In this document: positions 10,057 through 22,500 of the stretch, one piece after another | Layout of the letters: each line of letters opens with the position of its first letter | Numbering within the stretch: the first letter of the stretch is position 1 | Source: Cercospora beticola | Lineage: Eukaryota; Ascomycota; Dothideomycetes; Mycosphaerellales; Mycosphaerellaceae | Reading direction: 5' to 3' | DNA: 64,000 bases | Assembly (NCBI RefSeq): GCF_033473495.1 | Contig: NC_088939.1 | Location: 2,852,001 to 2,916,000, forward strand | Made by a program: the position numbers and the translations under genes | Notes under the pieces: generated by a model | What the model was told of the DNA's origin: nothing | Seen by the model: only the letters and a program-made list of their open reading frames with translations | Databases searched by the model: none

Positions 10057-11169
10057 ATGGCAAGCAACCAAATCCTCAGCCTCATAGGCTGGTACGTTCT
10101 CCCAGACCTCGTAACAGGCTACGTCCAAAGCACACTCTACGCAATCTTCATCCGAGCCGGCGACCCCAAACCCCAACGCGGAACCCCCCGTTTCGCCCGC
10201 GACAGACGCTACATCCACATCGCCGTCCTCGTCGCCTACCTCTTATACACAATCTACGAAGCCGACCACCAAATCCAACAAGCCGGAGACTTCTACCGCC
10301 TCCTCGGCGTCCCTCACAACGCAACCGAAAAAGCCATCCAATCCAAATTCCGCCGCTTGACAGTCCAATATCATCCCGACAAAATGGCCCCTGGAGCGGA
10401 TAAATCTTCTGTAGAAGATATGTATGTGCAATTAAAACTCGCCAAAGATACTCTCGCGGACCCGGCGAAACGTTTCGCGTACGATCGACTCGGACCGACG
10501 ATTTTATCATGGCAGAAAAGCAAAGTTATCAAAGACTTTATCTTTACTGGACTCCAGCATTCCGGAGGTTACTATATCGGATCCATCGGGATTCTGGTCA
10601 TACTGGCCTTCTTAGGATATCTTCGACAAGCGATGTTCTGGAGATATCTGATTATGGTTTCGTTGTTCGTGAACGAGGCGACGGTTGTAACGAGGCCGCA
10701 ATTTCCGGTTTTGTTGACGAGAGTGGTGAATCCGATTGCGGAGTTTACGGGGTTGAGACAGCCGTATTTACCATTTCAGATGATTGAGTTGTTGAGGGCG
10801 TTGATTGTGACGTTTTTTATTGCGTTGAGTCAGTTGGGGCCTTTGTTGAAGGATCCGAGGCAGGCGGCGTTGGAGGAGGTTGGGAAAGATGGGGCTCTGT
10901 CGGAGCAGGTGGTCAATAGACTTGAGGCTGTGACGAAGGCGACAGATGCGGAAGTGGCGAGGTTGATGGCGTTGGAGTTGACGCCTTTTACGGAGCAGCA
11001 GGGCGCGGGGAGTGATCTGAGGACGGGGTTGAAGGACTGGTTGGTGCAGAATACTATTCGAGCTGACCCGGAAGTGAAGTCGGCGATTGAGACGATGCTG
11101 AGGCGAAGAAGAGCAGAAGGCAAGAATAACTTAGGAATTGGCGAGGCTCAGCGGGCAACCACTGGCTAG
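10057..11169 (+). CDS. ER membrane J-domain protein (Erj5-like)
   Basis: The 370-aa protein has N-terminal hydrophobic segments (residues about 5-28 and 50-68). A J domain follows at about 82-150, starting GDFYRLLGVPHNATEKAIQS and carrying the HPD tripeptide in VQYHPDKMAP. At least two further membrane segments follow (about 175-200 and 240-265). J proteins stimulate Hsp70 ATPase; a membrane-embedded one of this layout fits an ER chaperone like Erj5, which acts with lumenal BiP. The topology and the Erj5 assignment are inference from architecture. No intron is needed. The gene is convergent with the F-box gene: only 38 nt separate the two stop codons. Confidence 0.8.
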   Translation: MASNQILSLIGWYVLPDLVTGYVQSTLYAIFIRAGDPKPQRGTPRFARDRRYIHIAVLVAYLLYTIYEADHQIQQAGDFYRLLGVPHNATEKAIQSKFRRLTVQYHPDKMAPGADKSSVEDMYVQLKLAKDTLADPAKRFAYDRLGPTILSWQKSKVIKDFIFTGLQHSGGYYIGSIGILVILAFLGYLRQAMFWRYLIMVSLFVNEATVVTRPQFPVLLTRVVNPIAEFTGLRQPYLPFQMIELLRALIVTFFIALSQLGPLLKDPRQAALEEVGKDGALSEQVVNRLEAVTKATDAEVARLMALELTPFTEQQGAGSDLRTGLKDWLVQNTIRADPEVKSAIETMLRRRRAEGKNNLGIGEAQRATTG

Positions 11170-11207
11170 CAATGTTGAAGTTGTTCTATGTATACTCTGT
11201 ATTTCTA

Positions 11208-13142
11208 TCATGATCGCATGAACCCCATACCTAACCCTCTTACGAATCGTACTTCGTCTGCGTTGCGCTCTAAAGCCCTCCTCATGGCCATGCCGTATTG
11301 TCTCTCAGCATCATGGCGAGCTTTCTCCGCTGCAGACAGAGCTTGCTCTTCGAGGGCATCATGCCACTCGTCTTTGCCCAAGGGATTGCTCTGGCCCATA
11401 CCAAGTACTCCCAGTCTTCCATCGCCAGTCCATAGCAACAGGTTGTTCCGGCTGATGTCGGGTCGACCAGCCACTGGACTCGCTCCGCTATAGTTTGTGC
11501 CCAATGGCAGGATCTTCTGCACAATATCTCCCTGTCCAGGCACCTCGGTTCCAGACGTTGAGAATATCCCTTGCGGTGTTGAGCCCTGAGCCGTTGCATC
11601 TAATTCGCCGGGCAGACTCTCATTGATATTGTGCGTGCGCACGTAGGTGAAGCCATCACGCTCCATCCATTTAAGATTGCCATCGCCGTCACTGAACACG
11701 ATACGTCCTCCGTGCGAAGCAACAGAGAGCAATTTCGATGCTGACGCTGTCTGTCTGTTCTTGTAAGGCTCGACCACAGATGGAAGAGGGTAAAACTCCA
11801 GAGAGCCCTTTCCTTTGTATTCGGCGGCAGCAATCATAGTCATTCCCACTGCATCCTTCCTGCTCTGCAACGCTGCGAGAGAGGCCTCAGGATGTCGCAC
11901 GAGATCAAGGTTGCGCGGCACCCACGGCTGGGGCAGAGCAGAGAGACAAGCAATGCGAGCTCCACTGAAGATGGTACCGCGGAGACGAGGAAAGAAGCGG
12001 CGGTCGTAATTGAGCAGCGAAGTGAACCGACCGGCTACCCATATCGAACTGTCATCAGTACCAGTCGCGCCATGGTGTAAGATTGAGAGCGGTCCAGGTT
12101 GAGCAAGCGTTGCGTGGGAGTAGACTGAGCCACCGATCAGCTCGCCACGGGCTGATGCCTCACCAGCTGTGAAAGCCGGGTCTCGAGGATCGTGGAGATG
12201 CACCGTCATGTTGGTGCCGACTGTGAGCGGCGATTGATTCTGTGTCTCGGAAAGCGCTGTTATTGGGAAAGGATACGATTTGGTTGACGTGACTTGAAGC
12301 GTGGTCAGGTCAACCTCTCGCAGCTGATTCTGCACTGCAAAGTAGGCCATTTGATTTGAGCTGTTCACACTCACACATTCGACTGCGCCTGTTTCAGTCA
12401 TCATGTTATGGCTTTCCATAGTGTCTCCCGAGGGTTTTTCTGAAAGCAGGGCAGGCTTAGATTGGACAAGCAGGTTGCCAGCGCCTCCATTGCGGTAGGT
12501 TGACGCACAGGAGAGGTCCCATATACAAACGCTACCATCGTCGAGTGCTGCGACTGCGCGTTCAATAGTCTTATCCTGCTGGTCAGCTAGAAGCCCGATT
12601 CCTGTTGCCTCGCGATGCTCGCTTCGAGCATTTGCTTGCGACTTCGGAAAGTCGACCCATCCAACATTGATTGCAGCATGGCGGTGTACATATTCCTCGT
12701 AGTAGTCAATCTCTTCGCCAGGAAACGCGGGATCCCAGTTTGCCAGTGCGCGTGCACGTTGAAGGCGCGCCCGCGCAGCGTGGTCATTTGCAGTTTCGCT
12801 TGGAGAGTTGCCTACAAGCTGCGCGATCTCCTGTGCCAGTAGCTCACCGCCAGGCAACGTCGTCACAGCATCGCGAAGCTCAGCGAGACGAGGGTCCTGG
12901 CTGTTGAGGAGCTCCCGCCGACGCCTCACGCGCTCTGCTTGCGAGTGGTCAAAGCATTCTTTCTTCCACAGAGCATTGTCGCGGGCGAGAGTCAGGTATC
13001 TGGTGGACACGAGTTGCAGGTGCACGAGATGGGCGACATGGAGGTCTGCATGGAGTTAGCATTGTACCACTTACATTGTGTGACGCGTGAGACGCCTACA
13101 TGACAGGATATGGAGCACGACTTCGTCCGGAAGGCGGTCCAT
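11208..13142 (-). CDS. F-box protein with a propeller-like C-terminal region
   Basis: F-box proteins bind Skp1 and act as substrate receptors of SCF ubiquitin ligases. The model has exon 1 at 13142-13100 (43 nt) and exon 2 at 13045-11208, joined across a 54-nt intron (gtaggc...catgcag, branch tgctaac). The product is 626 aa. Splicing creates a canonical F-box at residues 3-45: LPDEVVLHILSYLHVAHLVH, then LQLVSTRYLTLARDNALWKK. The long remainder contains WD-like strands (AVAALDDGSVCIWDLS near residue 175) and other short beta-type segments, suggesting a degenerate beta-propeller. I cannot name an orthologue. Starting at 13025, as an unspliced ORF does, would lose half of the F-box. Confidence 0.85.
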
Positions 13143-13975
13143 GTTGTCACGCGTGGCCGCTGGCAGCCTGACAAACGTCCCCAGGAGCGGGCGCAGAGGC
13201 AACCTTCACGGTGGCGATCAGTGGTCAGCGCGATGGTGTCAGTAATTGCTGTCCCGCGCCGTTCCAGGCAAAGCTGCGGGCAGATTGCAAAGTGGCGCGA
13301 AGCAAGGCAAGGAAAGTCTTGTCGGGTGAGTGGGCTTTGACACCAAAGGCTCATTCGCTGGTTGGATCAGCGAAGTAAGTCACCGGCCGAGCGTCCCGGA
13401 AGCAGCGCGCGCGGTGATGATTGTTTTACCACGCAGCGATAGTGAGCGTAGAAAATATCTGGAGACGAAGACTGATGACGATGCAATCTTGTGCTGCGCG
13501 AGTGCGAAGATGCGAGAAGGAGACGCCCTCGTGGATGTTTGATGTCTTGGCAGCGGGTAGCCCGAGACTTCCTCTCCCCAAAGTGAGTTGTGTGAGAGCG
13601 ACAGGAGCTACTTCAGGGTGCGCAAAACGCACGGCTCTGTCAAGAGAATGGATCGCTCATCACGAGCGCGCACTTTCGGTCAAGTATCAGCCAACTCCCT
13701 TTTCGTCTTTCCTTCCGTTTCATCGCCATGCATCACCCTCCATTCCACGCACCACTCCCACAAACCACCGCTGGCCGTACGCGACCACGCCGCAAATAAC
13801 GGACAAAGCAGCGACGCAGGAATCTTCCAAGCCCACCCGCCGACCGACGAGGCCTGCTTGTGGCCTCTAGCGAAACCTCCAGCCAGCCCGCGCCGCAATC
13901 CCTCCTGCAACACTTCCCAACACCCACCACACCGTCAACACGACTGCGAGACCACCGTCCTGCACCTCCACCACA
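13143..13975. promoter_or_regulatory. divergent promoter region F-box gene / IES4
   Basis: This 833-bp gap separates two divergent genes. ORFs of up to 215 codons cross it on both strands, but they are compositionally biased and overlap the IES4 coding exon. The stretch just before IES4 is rich in C and CA (cacaccgtcaacacgac and similar), typical of fungal leaders. Confidence 0.5.
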
Positions 13976-14835
13976 ATGTCGGCGACGCTCAAGTCGGCCG
14001 CGAAGCCGGGCAAGAAGAGTCGCATAGTATCGCTACGCATCTCGCCAAGTCGACTCGCGCAGTGGTCATCATCACACAGCTCGCCGGCCGGCGACACATC
14101 AGCACTGCCATCCATCAAGAACGAGGCATCGCCGTCCGTGCAACTCCCCGATGTCGCCGATAAGTCATCCGACTCGAATGCTACGCCCGTGCCGCAAGGC
14201 AATGATGCCGTCGACAACAACTCGCTAGCACCGCCCAAGGTCGATGGCAGAAAGAAGAGAGGAGGCGCGACCGCGAGCGGACGGAAGCGTGCACCACCTT
14301 CCATCGACCCGAATGCACCACCTCGAGAACGAGGCCGGCCAGGTCCAAAGAAGAAACCAAGATTGTAAGTACGGACTATGTGTCGCGATGCTTTGTTACC
14401 GATCATCCAATATTCTATGCACTCGCTAACGCCTGAGCCAGGCCTGACGGTACCATTGACCGCACGACTGAGAACGCGAATGGAGCCAAACCTGCCAATG
14501 CTATACCTGCACACAAGTTGGGACCAAAGGCCAATACTGGTGCCATCAATGCCGGTCTGCGCGCCCTCGATCGCACAGGCAAGCCATGTCGGAGATGGGG
14601 CAAGAAGTCCCTTCAGCTGAAATCATTCACGGGCACTACCTGGAATCTGTCATCTTGGAAGGCACCACCAAAGGACCAGGGCTTCCCAGGAGATGTCAAG
14701 AGCGATAGTGCCAGCTCCAGTGATATGAAGCTCAATCAGAGCAGCGCTGTGCAGAGCGACCGCAGTCATAGTCACGTCGGAGAGGACACTGTCATGACTG
14801 GCATGCAGAGCTCTCCGGCGCCCATCGCCGCGTGA
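13976..14835 (+). CDS. IES4: INO80 chromatin-remodelling complex subunit Ies4 (DUF1711 family)
   Basis: Ies4 is a small fungal subunit of the INO80 nucleosome remodeller and is linked to DNA-damage checkpoint signalling in yeast. The two exons, 13976-14364 and 14442-14835, are joined across a 77-nt intron (gtaagt...agccag, branch cgctaac), giving 260 aa. The N-terminal motif KKSRIVSLRISPSRLAQW and the C-terminal block LGPKANTGAINAGLRALDRT, then GKPCRRWGKK and LQLKSFTG, are the hallmarks of the fungal family. Between them lie a Ser/Pro-rich linker and a basic AT-hook-like stretch (RERGRPGPKKK) that ends at the splice site. The ATG context (ccacaATGTC) and conserved motif spacing support this start. 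Confidence 0.9.
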
Positions 14836-15856
14836 ACGACTTGACGAGATTGCTTGATTCTTCTATCAACACAAAGCGGCCCGACGTCTTCCACAAGAAG
14901 TCATTGTGCTTCAGAGGGCCTTTGCGGCGGCGGACTTTCGCCAAATTCGACGCAACGATGCAGAGGACCTCCAGTCTCTCGGGACAACTCCATGGGTTTT
15001 GGCTGCCCATTGTATACTAGATCCATTGATTATTTCGGTTGAGCATGTTTGTGCAGCACTTCAGCGAGGCGTTTTGGATTGATTTTCGGAGCATCACAGC
15101 ACGCTGAGATGGTGATAAGGAAACATTCGGTGCTTTGGCGATACAGCGGCGCATGGAGAACAGGAACACAGGCCATTTGGTAGCAAGGTGTAATGAACCA
15201 TTCTTTGACAATGTATTCGCCTCTCAATCACCTTCCCCTGCTTGTCATCAGGCACCCGTGGCAGGAGGTACCACCAGAGCGGCGTTCCTGAAGCTTGGTC
15301 GGCCAGCTCCAGCTCACCTTCGTCCAAACGAGCTCAAGAGAACCGTGACGAAAATGCAGTCCAGTACACCTATTGATTCATAATCATTGCTTTCATCGTT
15401 GTGTTTCCCACCGGCTCAGGTAATGATGGCATCGTCCCTATCATGGCCGAGTGGCAATCCCGTTGTCCGCGTGCTCAGATCCCCGCATGTGATGCGCAGC
15501 AGACTGGCGCTTGCCCGCAAGCTACCGTCGTTATCGTCCATAGATCTTGGATCTCGTGCTCGACATCAACGTCGGCATACTTTGCTCGGATTGCATGTGA
15601 ACTATGTCGGCGCCCGCTACTACGTTCCTCATGGTCCAAGGGTGTCCGTGAGTGCACGAATGAACGAACAGTTTCCACAACCCATCCAGGTCGGGACGTA
15701 TCGCCATTGCATGAGCATCTGGCGCGATACCCACCCTGCTCCTACCATTCTACGTCAGCTGTCGAGGCAATCGCGGACCTGGCACTCTGTTTCGAAGCAG
15801 GCGCTACGGATGTAGCTGTCCGGCATTGCTTGCTGCTCCTGCTTTGAGACACCAGA
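14836..15856. other. intergenic region between IES4 and VID30
   Basis: About 1 kb with no supported gene. A 148-codon open frame at 15401-15847 begins with GTG rather than ATG and has an unfamiliar, Cys/Ser-rich translation; I regard it as leader or promoter sequence of the downstream gene. An unannotated 5' exon of VID30 here cannot be excluded. Confidence 0.5.
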
Positions 15857-18033
15857 ATGAGCAATCCCTACTCCGATCGACCCAGCAATTCACGCCCGAT
15901 CCCCGATTACTACAACAACACCTACTCTCGGACATCTTATGCGACAGTAGCAGCTGGGAGAAACGCGCAAGGCACATCGGAGCAACGTTCAAGGCAGCCG
16001 ACCGAGCCTGGAGACGAAGAGGGAGATCGTGAGCGCGAACCACGCGAGGCGACATTGACGAGCTGGGACAATATGGCGGGAACGGGGAGATATGATCAAG
16101 ATGGAGGAAGGAGACCAGAGACGGGCAGCGGTACAACGGGGACATATGGTGGCGATACGATTCGATACGATGGTTTGGGCTGCCACGAGCATGAGGACCA
16201 CCCGGCCTTCTTCACGCCCTCATATCTTCGACACTCCAGGCACGTGCAGAAGCTGAAGCAAGAATATGAGGAACATGTCGCTCACCTGAAGACACTGGCA
16301 AACAGGAACGCAAGGCCATATCATTCGAGCCTGTCCACCAGTTCGAGCTTGACGAATCTCAACAAGCTGTCTTCACAGCACGTACACCGTGGCCCTGTGC
16401 AAGACGTGATTGAGAGGCTACCGCCTCCGTCTGCCGAAGAAACACAACTGCATCCGTTGCCTAGCAGATGGAACGAAGATGACAAATGGAATGGACTGGA
16501 GATCCTGGCTGACGGCACCGAGGCTCGTTTTAATGGAGTGACCAAGACGCAAGATGATGCAGCATCAGTGAGGTCCGATCACTACATACCGAAGGAGGTT
16601 GGGATTTATTACTTCGAGGTGACGATACTATCTCGTGTAAAGGATGCCATGATAGGCATCGGATTTTCCAGCAGGAAGGCAAATCTCAATAGACTACCAG
16701 GCTGGGAACAAGAGTCTTGGGCATATCACGGTGACGACGGCTATGTGTTTGCGTGCACCGCGAGTGGCAAGGCGTATGGACCCAAGTTCACCAGTCAGGA
16801 TGTAATTGGCTGCGGCATCAACTTCAAGACGGGCACCGCGTTCTTCACCAAGAACGGGACACATTTGGGCACAGCCTTTCATAATGTCAGAGCGGACAAG
16901 CTGTATCCCTCCGTGGGGATGAAGAAGGCGCAAGATTCCTTACGCGTCAACTTCGGCAAGACGCCCTTTGTCTTTGACATTGATGGGCTGATCGAGCAGG
17001 AGCGCAAGACTACTCTGGCAGAGCTCGATCGGGCTGACGTGTCACATTTGCATCCTCCCGACGACGAGAATGCACTGATTCACAATCTCATTGGGCAGTA
17101 CCTTGCGCACGAAGGCTACGTGGAGACAGCAAAGGCGTTTGCGAAGGACGTCGAAGAACAACAGCAGGCCTTCAACGGGCCATCACAGCCACTCCGAGTT
17201 TCAAGTGAAGACGATCAACACGCGAACCACCGCCAACGAATACGAAGGAGCATTCTCGACGGCGACATCGATCGAGCGCTGAAATATCTCTCAGCCTACT
17301 ATCAAAACCTGTTCGATGAGCGGAATAGAGACATTTACTTCCGGCTTCGATGTCGAAAGTATGTGGAGATGACAAGGAAATATGCCGAGCTTTCGGACGC
17401 TGTCTCGTCACCCACAACAGTGACGAAAAGTGTTGACTCACTAGGCAGTAACGGTCATGCAAAAATCGAGACGGATGAACAGCACGATCAACATCAACCA
17501 GATACACAGATGGAACTTGATGATCAGTTACGGAGAGAAACGTCACAAAACTTGGAGCCCTCAGCGAACGATGATGTTGATATGGATGTCTCACAAGAAC
17601 TTCCCCCAAAGTCTGCCTTCATGAAAGCAGACCAAATCTTGATGGCCTGTGTGGAGTATGGACAGGAGTTGCAGCAAGAATGGAAGTCGGATCGAAGACC
17701 GCATATCCAGAAGCATCTCCAAGACATTGCGGCGAGCTTTGCTTACAGGAATATCTACGAGAGTCCCATTAGCCATCTCTTCTCTCTGGAGGGGCGAGCC
17801 GAGATTGCAGAAGAGGTTAATGGCGCTATTCTAGGTGGGTTACACACATCATGGAGTACTTATTGCACGCATGCTGACATATTTCTACAGTTTCACTCGG
17901 CAAGCCCTCCTCTGCAGCACTGGAGAAGGTCTGCTCTCAGACTGAGGTCCTTTTGGAAGAATGCGCTGGCAGAGCAGGCCCAGCGGCAGCGGCAGCTTTC
18001 GTGAATGTCAGGGACGACTTTCTGAAAGATTAG
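15857..18033 (+). CDS. VID30: RanBPM-type protein, Gid1/Vid30 subunit of the GID (CTLH) ubiquitin ligase
   Basis: Gid1/Vid30 is a scaffold subunit of the GID/CTLH E3 ligase that degrades gluconeogenic enzymes in yeast. Domains in order: a disordered N-terminus; SPRY at about residues 240-370 (GIYYFEVTILSRVKDAMIGI, then GWEQESWAYHGDDGYVF and FFTKNGTHLGTAFHNV); LisH at about 405-435 (ALIHNLIGQYLAHEGYVETA); CTLH (IRRSILDGDIDRALKYLSAY); and a CRA region. Exon 1 is 15857-17834 and exon 2 is 17891-18033, with a 56-nt intron (gtgggt...ctacag, branch gctgac). Splicing gives 706 aa and the family ending AILVSLGKPSSAALEKV, then AFVNVRDDFLKD. The unspliced frame would replace this with an artefact tail. 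It is convergent with the DUF2237 gene. Confidence 0.9.
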
Positions 18034-18521
18034 TGTTCTGCGAGTCCGAAACTTGGAAGGAATCTCGAGATGGCCCTCAGATGCAGATAGATTTGTCTGA
18101 TGTGGACAATGATTTGTTGCTGACATGGTGAGCCCGTACAGGACGATGGCACTCTTCCTCGGCTTGCGGCCACTTTCTCTGTTTGCCGCCGGAGCGGTAT
18201 CCAGAGCGGTTTCCTTGTGATTGTGAGCACAGAAGCTCTCTACCAGCGGTGAACGGGAATCGTTGGAAGCGAGTATTTGTGTTGGCAGACGACTGCTTTT
18301 GTCGTTTCATAGATATCGTTATCACTACATAGTTGAACATCCCAGCTCTGTCCCAGCTAGGGATCGCAATTCATGACACTCTTCCCATCAGTAAATTGTC
18401 CTATTCCGTATTGTGTCCGATCCCATCCCATCAATCATACAAAGTCAGACCATAAACTCATCAGATATCATCATGAGATCATAATTCTCCTCTTTCACAC
18501 ATCAATCCACACTCCCATCTC
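18034..18521. other. convergent 3' intergenic region
   Basis: These 488 bp separate the stop codons of VID30 (+) and the DUF2237 gene (-). The segment from about 18360 to 18540 is markedly AT- and CAT-rich (repeated catcaat and atcat words), as expected for 3'-processing signals. No gene is seen. Confidence 0.5.
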
Positions 18522-18980
18522 TCAGTCTTTATCCACAGCAAAAGCCTTCAAATCCTCCAGTTTTATTTTGTTCAACGCCTTCTCATTTGTCGCCTTTAAA
18601 TAGATCTTCGGCACGATTTTATCGCCTGCGGGTTCGCGTGTTCGGGCTTCGAAGGCTTCGAGCCAGCGTGAGGCGCAGAGACACCATTTGCAGCCGGCTT
18701 TCATGCCGCCGATGGAGCGGAGGTCGTTGCCTTGGCGGGCGGTGAAGTCGAGAAATCTGCAAAAGCGGTTTCATTAGTATTGGGGACTGAGGAGGTGGGG
18801 GATTTTTTGGAGGTGGAGTTGGGATGGATTGACTTACTCGTCTGTGACTTCAGCTGCAACGGCATGGTTGCCAAAATCTGCGCCGGGGACTTCGCAGTAG
18901 CCGTTGCGGAGGAAGCCTGTCATGGGGGAGGTGGAGTGGAGGGCGAGGGGTTGTTTGAAGACGTTGAGGGATTTGGACAT
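18522..18980 (-). CDS. DUF2237 family protein
   Basis: Small protein of unknown function, conserved in bacteria and fungi. Exon 1 is 18980-18838 and exon 2 is 18756-18522, joined across an 81-nt intron (gtaagt...ttgcag), giving 125 aa. The product starts MSKSLNVFKQPLALHSTSPM. It then has the family segments TGFLRNGYCEVPGADFGNHA, VAAEVTDEFLDFTARQGNDL and KAGCKWCLCASRWLEAF. An ATG at 19169 in the same frame would add 63 residues including a hydrophobic stretch (LTVILVYLSFFLNLVLAA); I prefer 18980 because the family normally begins just before this block. If the long form were used, the protein would be membrane-anchored. Confidence 0.85.
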
Positions 18981-19501
18981 TGTGGTGGTGGAATCGGATT
19001 CGTTGTTTGAAGGGAAGGTGTTGTGTTGGAGGAGAGGTTCTTGTTCGTGGTAGGCTGCGAGGACGAGATTGAGGAAGAACGAGAGATATACGAGTATTAC
19101 AGTGAGTGAATTCTGTCGTTGTTGCATGCGGAGCATTTGGGGATGGCGTTGAAAGTGATCACTTCCCACGAGAGGGGAATCGGGGATGCGCTTGTGAGCT
19201 CGTGTAAACCATGCCAGTGAGCTTCGCTTAATGACGTAGTGTATGATTGATTGGTCTATTGCGATCGGAGTGTGGTCCGTTGGTGCTGTAAGGCTGTCGT
19301 GTGCTGTGGGTCTGGGCCTTCTCTGCCGTGATCAAGACCATCGAACGTTCAGAGAATGAATCTGATGTTTGTTTTCAGATTCTTACATGTACATAACATA
19401 ACAGACAAGCTATACTTCGTGGGTATCATCGAATCATCTCACTTTGCTTCGCAATGCTATGCTTGTCGTCCGCCATTGTCAATCGAAAGCCAACTTCAAC
19501 T
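18981..19501. other. intergenic region between DUF2237 and glycosyltransferase genes
   Basis: The 521-bp gap serves as promoter of the DUF2237 gene and as 3' region of the glycosyltransferase gene; both are on the minus strand. Apart from the optional in-frame extension of DUF2237 to 19169, nothing coding is seen. Confidence 0.5.
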
Positions 19502-22500
19502 TCATTGTGATCCAGATGCCTCACCAATACGAGGCTCATGACCTTGCATACTAGCCTTCAAAGCCCTCTGCAACTCCTCGTCCTCGTCGGCAAATTTCTG
19601 GCCCTGTGATGCCCTTGCCTTCTGTTCAAGCAGACTTTGCTTTTTGATATATTCCAACACAATCTCCTCCTCGGTCTTCTCCTGTTGTGTCTTCTCATCC
19701 ACACGTTGACTGGAATCGCGCTCGAACTCTTCTCTCGTTGTGCCGCCCAAGTGACCAGGGTCGTACTCTGGAGGCCGATCAGCGGGAGCGAGCGTGTTTT
19801 CCGAGATAGCAGAACTGCGTCGGCCAGTGTCACTGTCACTGTCGGTGAAGCCTCTCTGCTCTTTCAGACTCTGGGCAATGACTTGCTCGAGTTCTCGGTC
19901 GTACTGAGAGCGCTCTTGCTGATGCCGCTCTGCATCCGCGACGCTTGCTTGCATCGCTTGACGCATTGCCTCATCTTCAGAGGGGTCCACGTGGGAAGCA
20001 TGGTTCTGCTGGACTGCAGCAATCTTGCCCCGTATTTGCTGCTCTATGCGCGCATCTTCGGTGGCATCTCCGTGAGAAGTCTCCAGAACAGAAAGTCGAA
20101 TCGCCTCCTCAACTGCACGTCTCTCAATTTCATCTGGCTCCTCCGTATAAGCACGATCGGTTCCCATAGCCAGCATTGATTCTTCAGGATCACGCCTGGG
20201 AGTATTGGAACTGCTGGCACTGCGGGTGTTGTGACAGCTGTCCTTCTTCAACTTGCGAGCTTCAAGCCAGTGTTCTTTCTTGTCCATTTGCTCTTTCAAG
20301 ATATCGCGAACCAGCTCATCCGGATTGCGCTTCTTCTTGAGGTCCTTCTGCAAGACTTTCCAACGCAGGACTACATCCCGGCGCTCTTCCGGAGATGCAC
20401 TCTGATACTCGTCAAAGCCTTGTGCCGTTCGTGCTGCGATGATGTAGTTCTGCACGCTCGAGCCAAACGACTTCTGGATCTCCTTGTAAAGGCCCTTCAT
20501 AGTATAAGCTGGTATACCGAAGAACGCGGCTCCAGGCTTCAATGCGATACCACCGAGCCCCTTTCCAAAGCCTTTCACAAAGCCGGCCGGGCCTTCCTTG
20601 GCAGCGCCCTTGATGGGTTGTGTGACAAGACCAGTAATGCCGTCGTACAAACCGTAGCCAAACTCTTTCGTGGCAGCACGCATACCAGACCTGAAATCAG
20701 TGACTTTCTCTGACTTCCGGACGGTATCGTCGCCGTAGAGCTTTGGAGCGTTATGGAATCCTTTTGACAGACCCATCGTGAAGTCCAATGGAGACTTGAG
20801 GCCAGCACCGACAATGCGATGCACGCCCTTGGCCGTATCTGTGCCAGTCTGGAATTGAGATTTCCAGTCGATGTCCTTCAGTGCATTGCTTGAGCCTTGT
20901 CGATGCGATGACCGGCTGCTTGAGCGAGACTGTGAAGCACCATCCTTCTGGCCGCTCAGAGCATCAGCCATAGATGAGGAAGTAGTCTTGCGGCCTGAGT
21001 CGGTTTGCGAGCCAGGAGATAAAGGTCCTACATTCAGGCGCGCCAATGACTCTTGCAAATTGAAGCTTGATTGCGACCTGTTGTCAGAAGCCGAGGGTGC
21101 GATGGAAGATGTGTCCGTATTGCTTCGTGGGGTGTCTGCACCGGTGTGGGAAGACGTGTCGGTGTTTACGGTGCCTGCATCATCAGACTTTGGGCTCATG
21201 ATACCAGATGTGATCGAGCCAGTCGAACTATCCGTTCTATCAGGGGCTTCTGGTTTTTTTCCATCCTTCTTGCTCTCTTTCTTCGCCTTGACGTCGGGAT
21301 GAATGTGCAGCGCCTTTAGTGTCTCGATCGGAAAGTCAGCCACTCCCAGCATCATTGTACTCATAGTACCGATCAAAGCTGTCGCACCACCAGTAATCGG
21401 ATCCCAGGGGCCTTCGTCAGCTTCATACTCCCGCGGCCGATACAGCTTGAGATCATTGAAGTCGAGCAGACCTTCTTGCGCGAGCGTACACGCAGCCATT
21501 GCGCTTAATCGTGCTTGAGTACGCTTGATCCGCCAGACCGCCGCCCGCGATGGCGCGAGACTGCACCGCAGCTTATCAACATCCAGAAATTGGTGGAAGC
21601 TCTGTGCGCCAACCTGACTGCCTTTCTCAGAGGCAATCTTAGCGGCCATTTCGCGTGCGCGCTCTTGGCTTTCGGGTTCAAGGCATTTCTGTATGCCAGC
21701 TGCGAGGTTTTCTGCAGTCAACTGCTTGTTTGGAATTGGCTCCGGTCCAGCTCCCGCTCGCGCCACCATTGATCCCCAGAACTGCTGGTCGCCGAAGAAA
21801 GGCACGACCAACGTAGGTCTTCCGGCTGTGATACCCGCAGCTGTCGTACCTGCGCCTCCGTGATGGACGACACAAGAGACCTGCTGGAAGAGCCAGTCGT
21901 GTGGGACGTTCCCGAGCATGTAGACATTGTCCGGCTTGCCGAGCTCATCGGCACCAACACCTCCCCAACCCTTCGACACGAGTGCTCGCTGACCAGTCTT
22001 TGCAACTGCCTCGAAGATCAATTTCGTCATAGCGGTTGGATCGTCCAACATGATAGATCCAAAGCCGATGTAAACAGGCGGTGGGCCGGCGTCCAGGAAA
22101 GCCTTCAGTTCAGGATCCGGCGTATAGTTCTTTGCAAGATCAAGGAAGAAGAAACCCGAGATGCTGATATTTGCGCCCCAGTCGCGTGGTTTCGGAATCA
22201 GAGCCGATGACCAACAATAAGTGTGAGGTATCTTGAGTCTCTGCAGCATGCCTGGCGCCCACATTAGGCTGATCGGATCCAAACCCAGACTTCTCTGTCG
22301 GAATCGATTGATGATGTCTCCAAGTCCTTGCCATGTGAGCATATCGATCAATGCGTACGAGATGTAATTAGTCAAATTCGCATCCGCGTTGGATGATTGA
22401 ATGTTCGCGAGCGGATGAGGAAAGCTCTGGGTCGGCGAGTAAGGCATCGTGAACATGACGTGTAGCGGTATCCCAAGCTTCTCTGCACAATGGATGTGGG

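Noticed and set aside
15401..15847. 148-codon plus-strand open frame before VID30
   Set aside because: It begins with GTG; the translation is Cys/Ser/Arg-rich and unfamiliar, overlapping other frames. More likely leader sequence.
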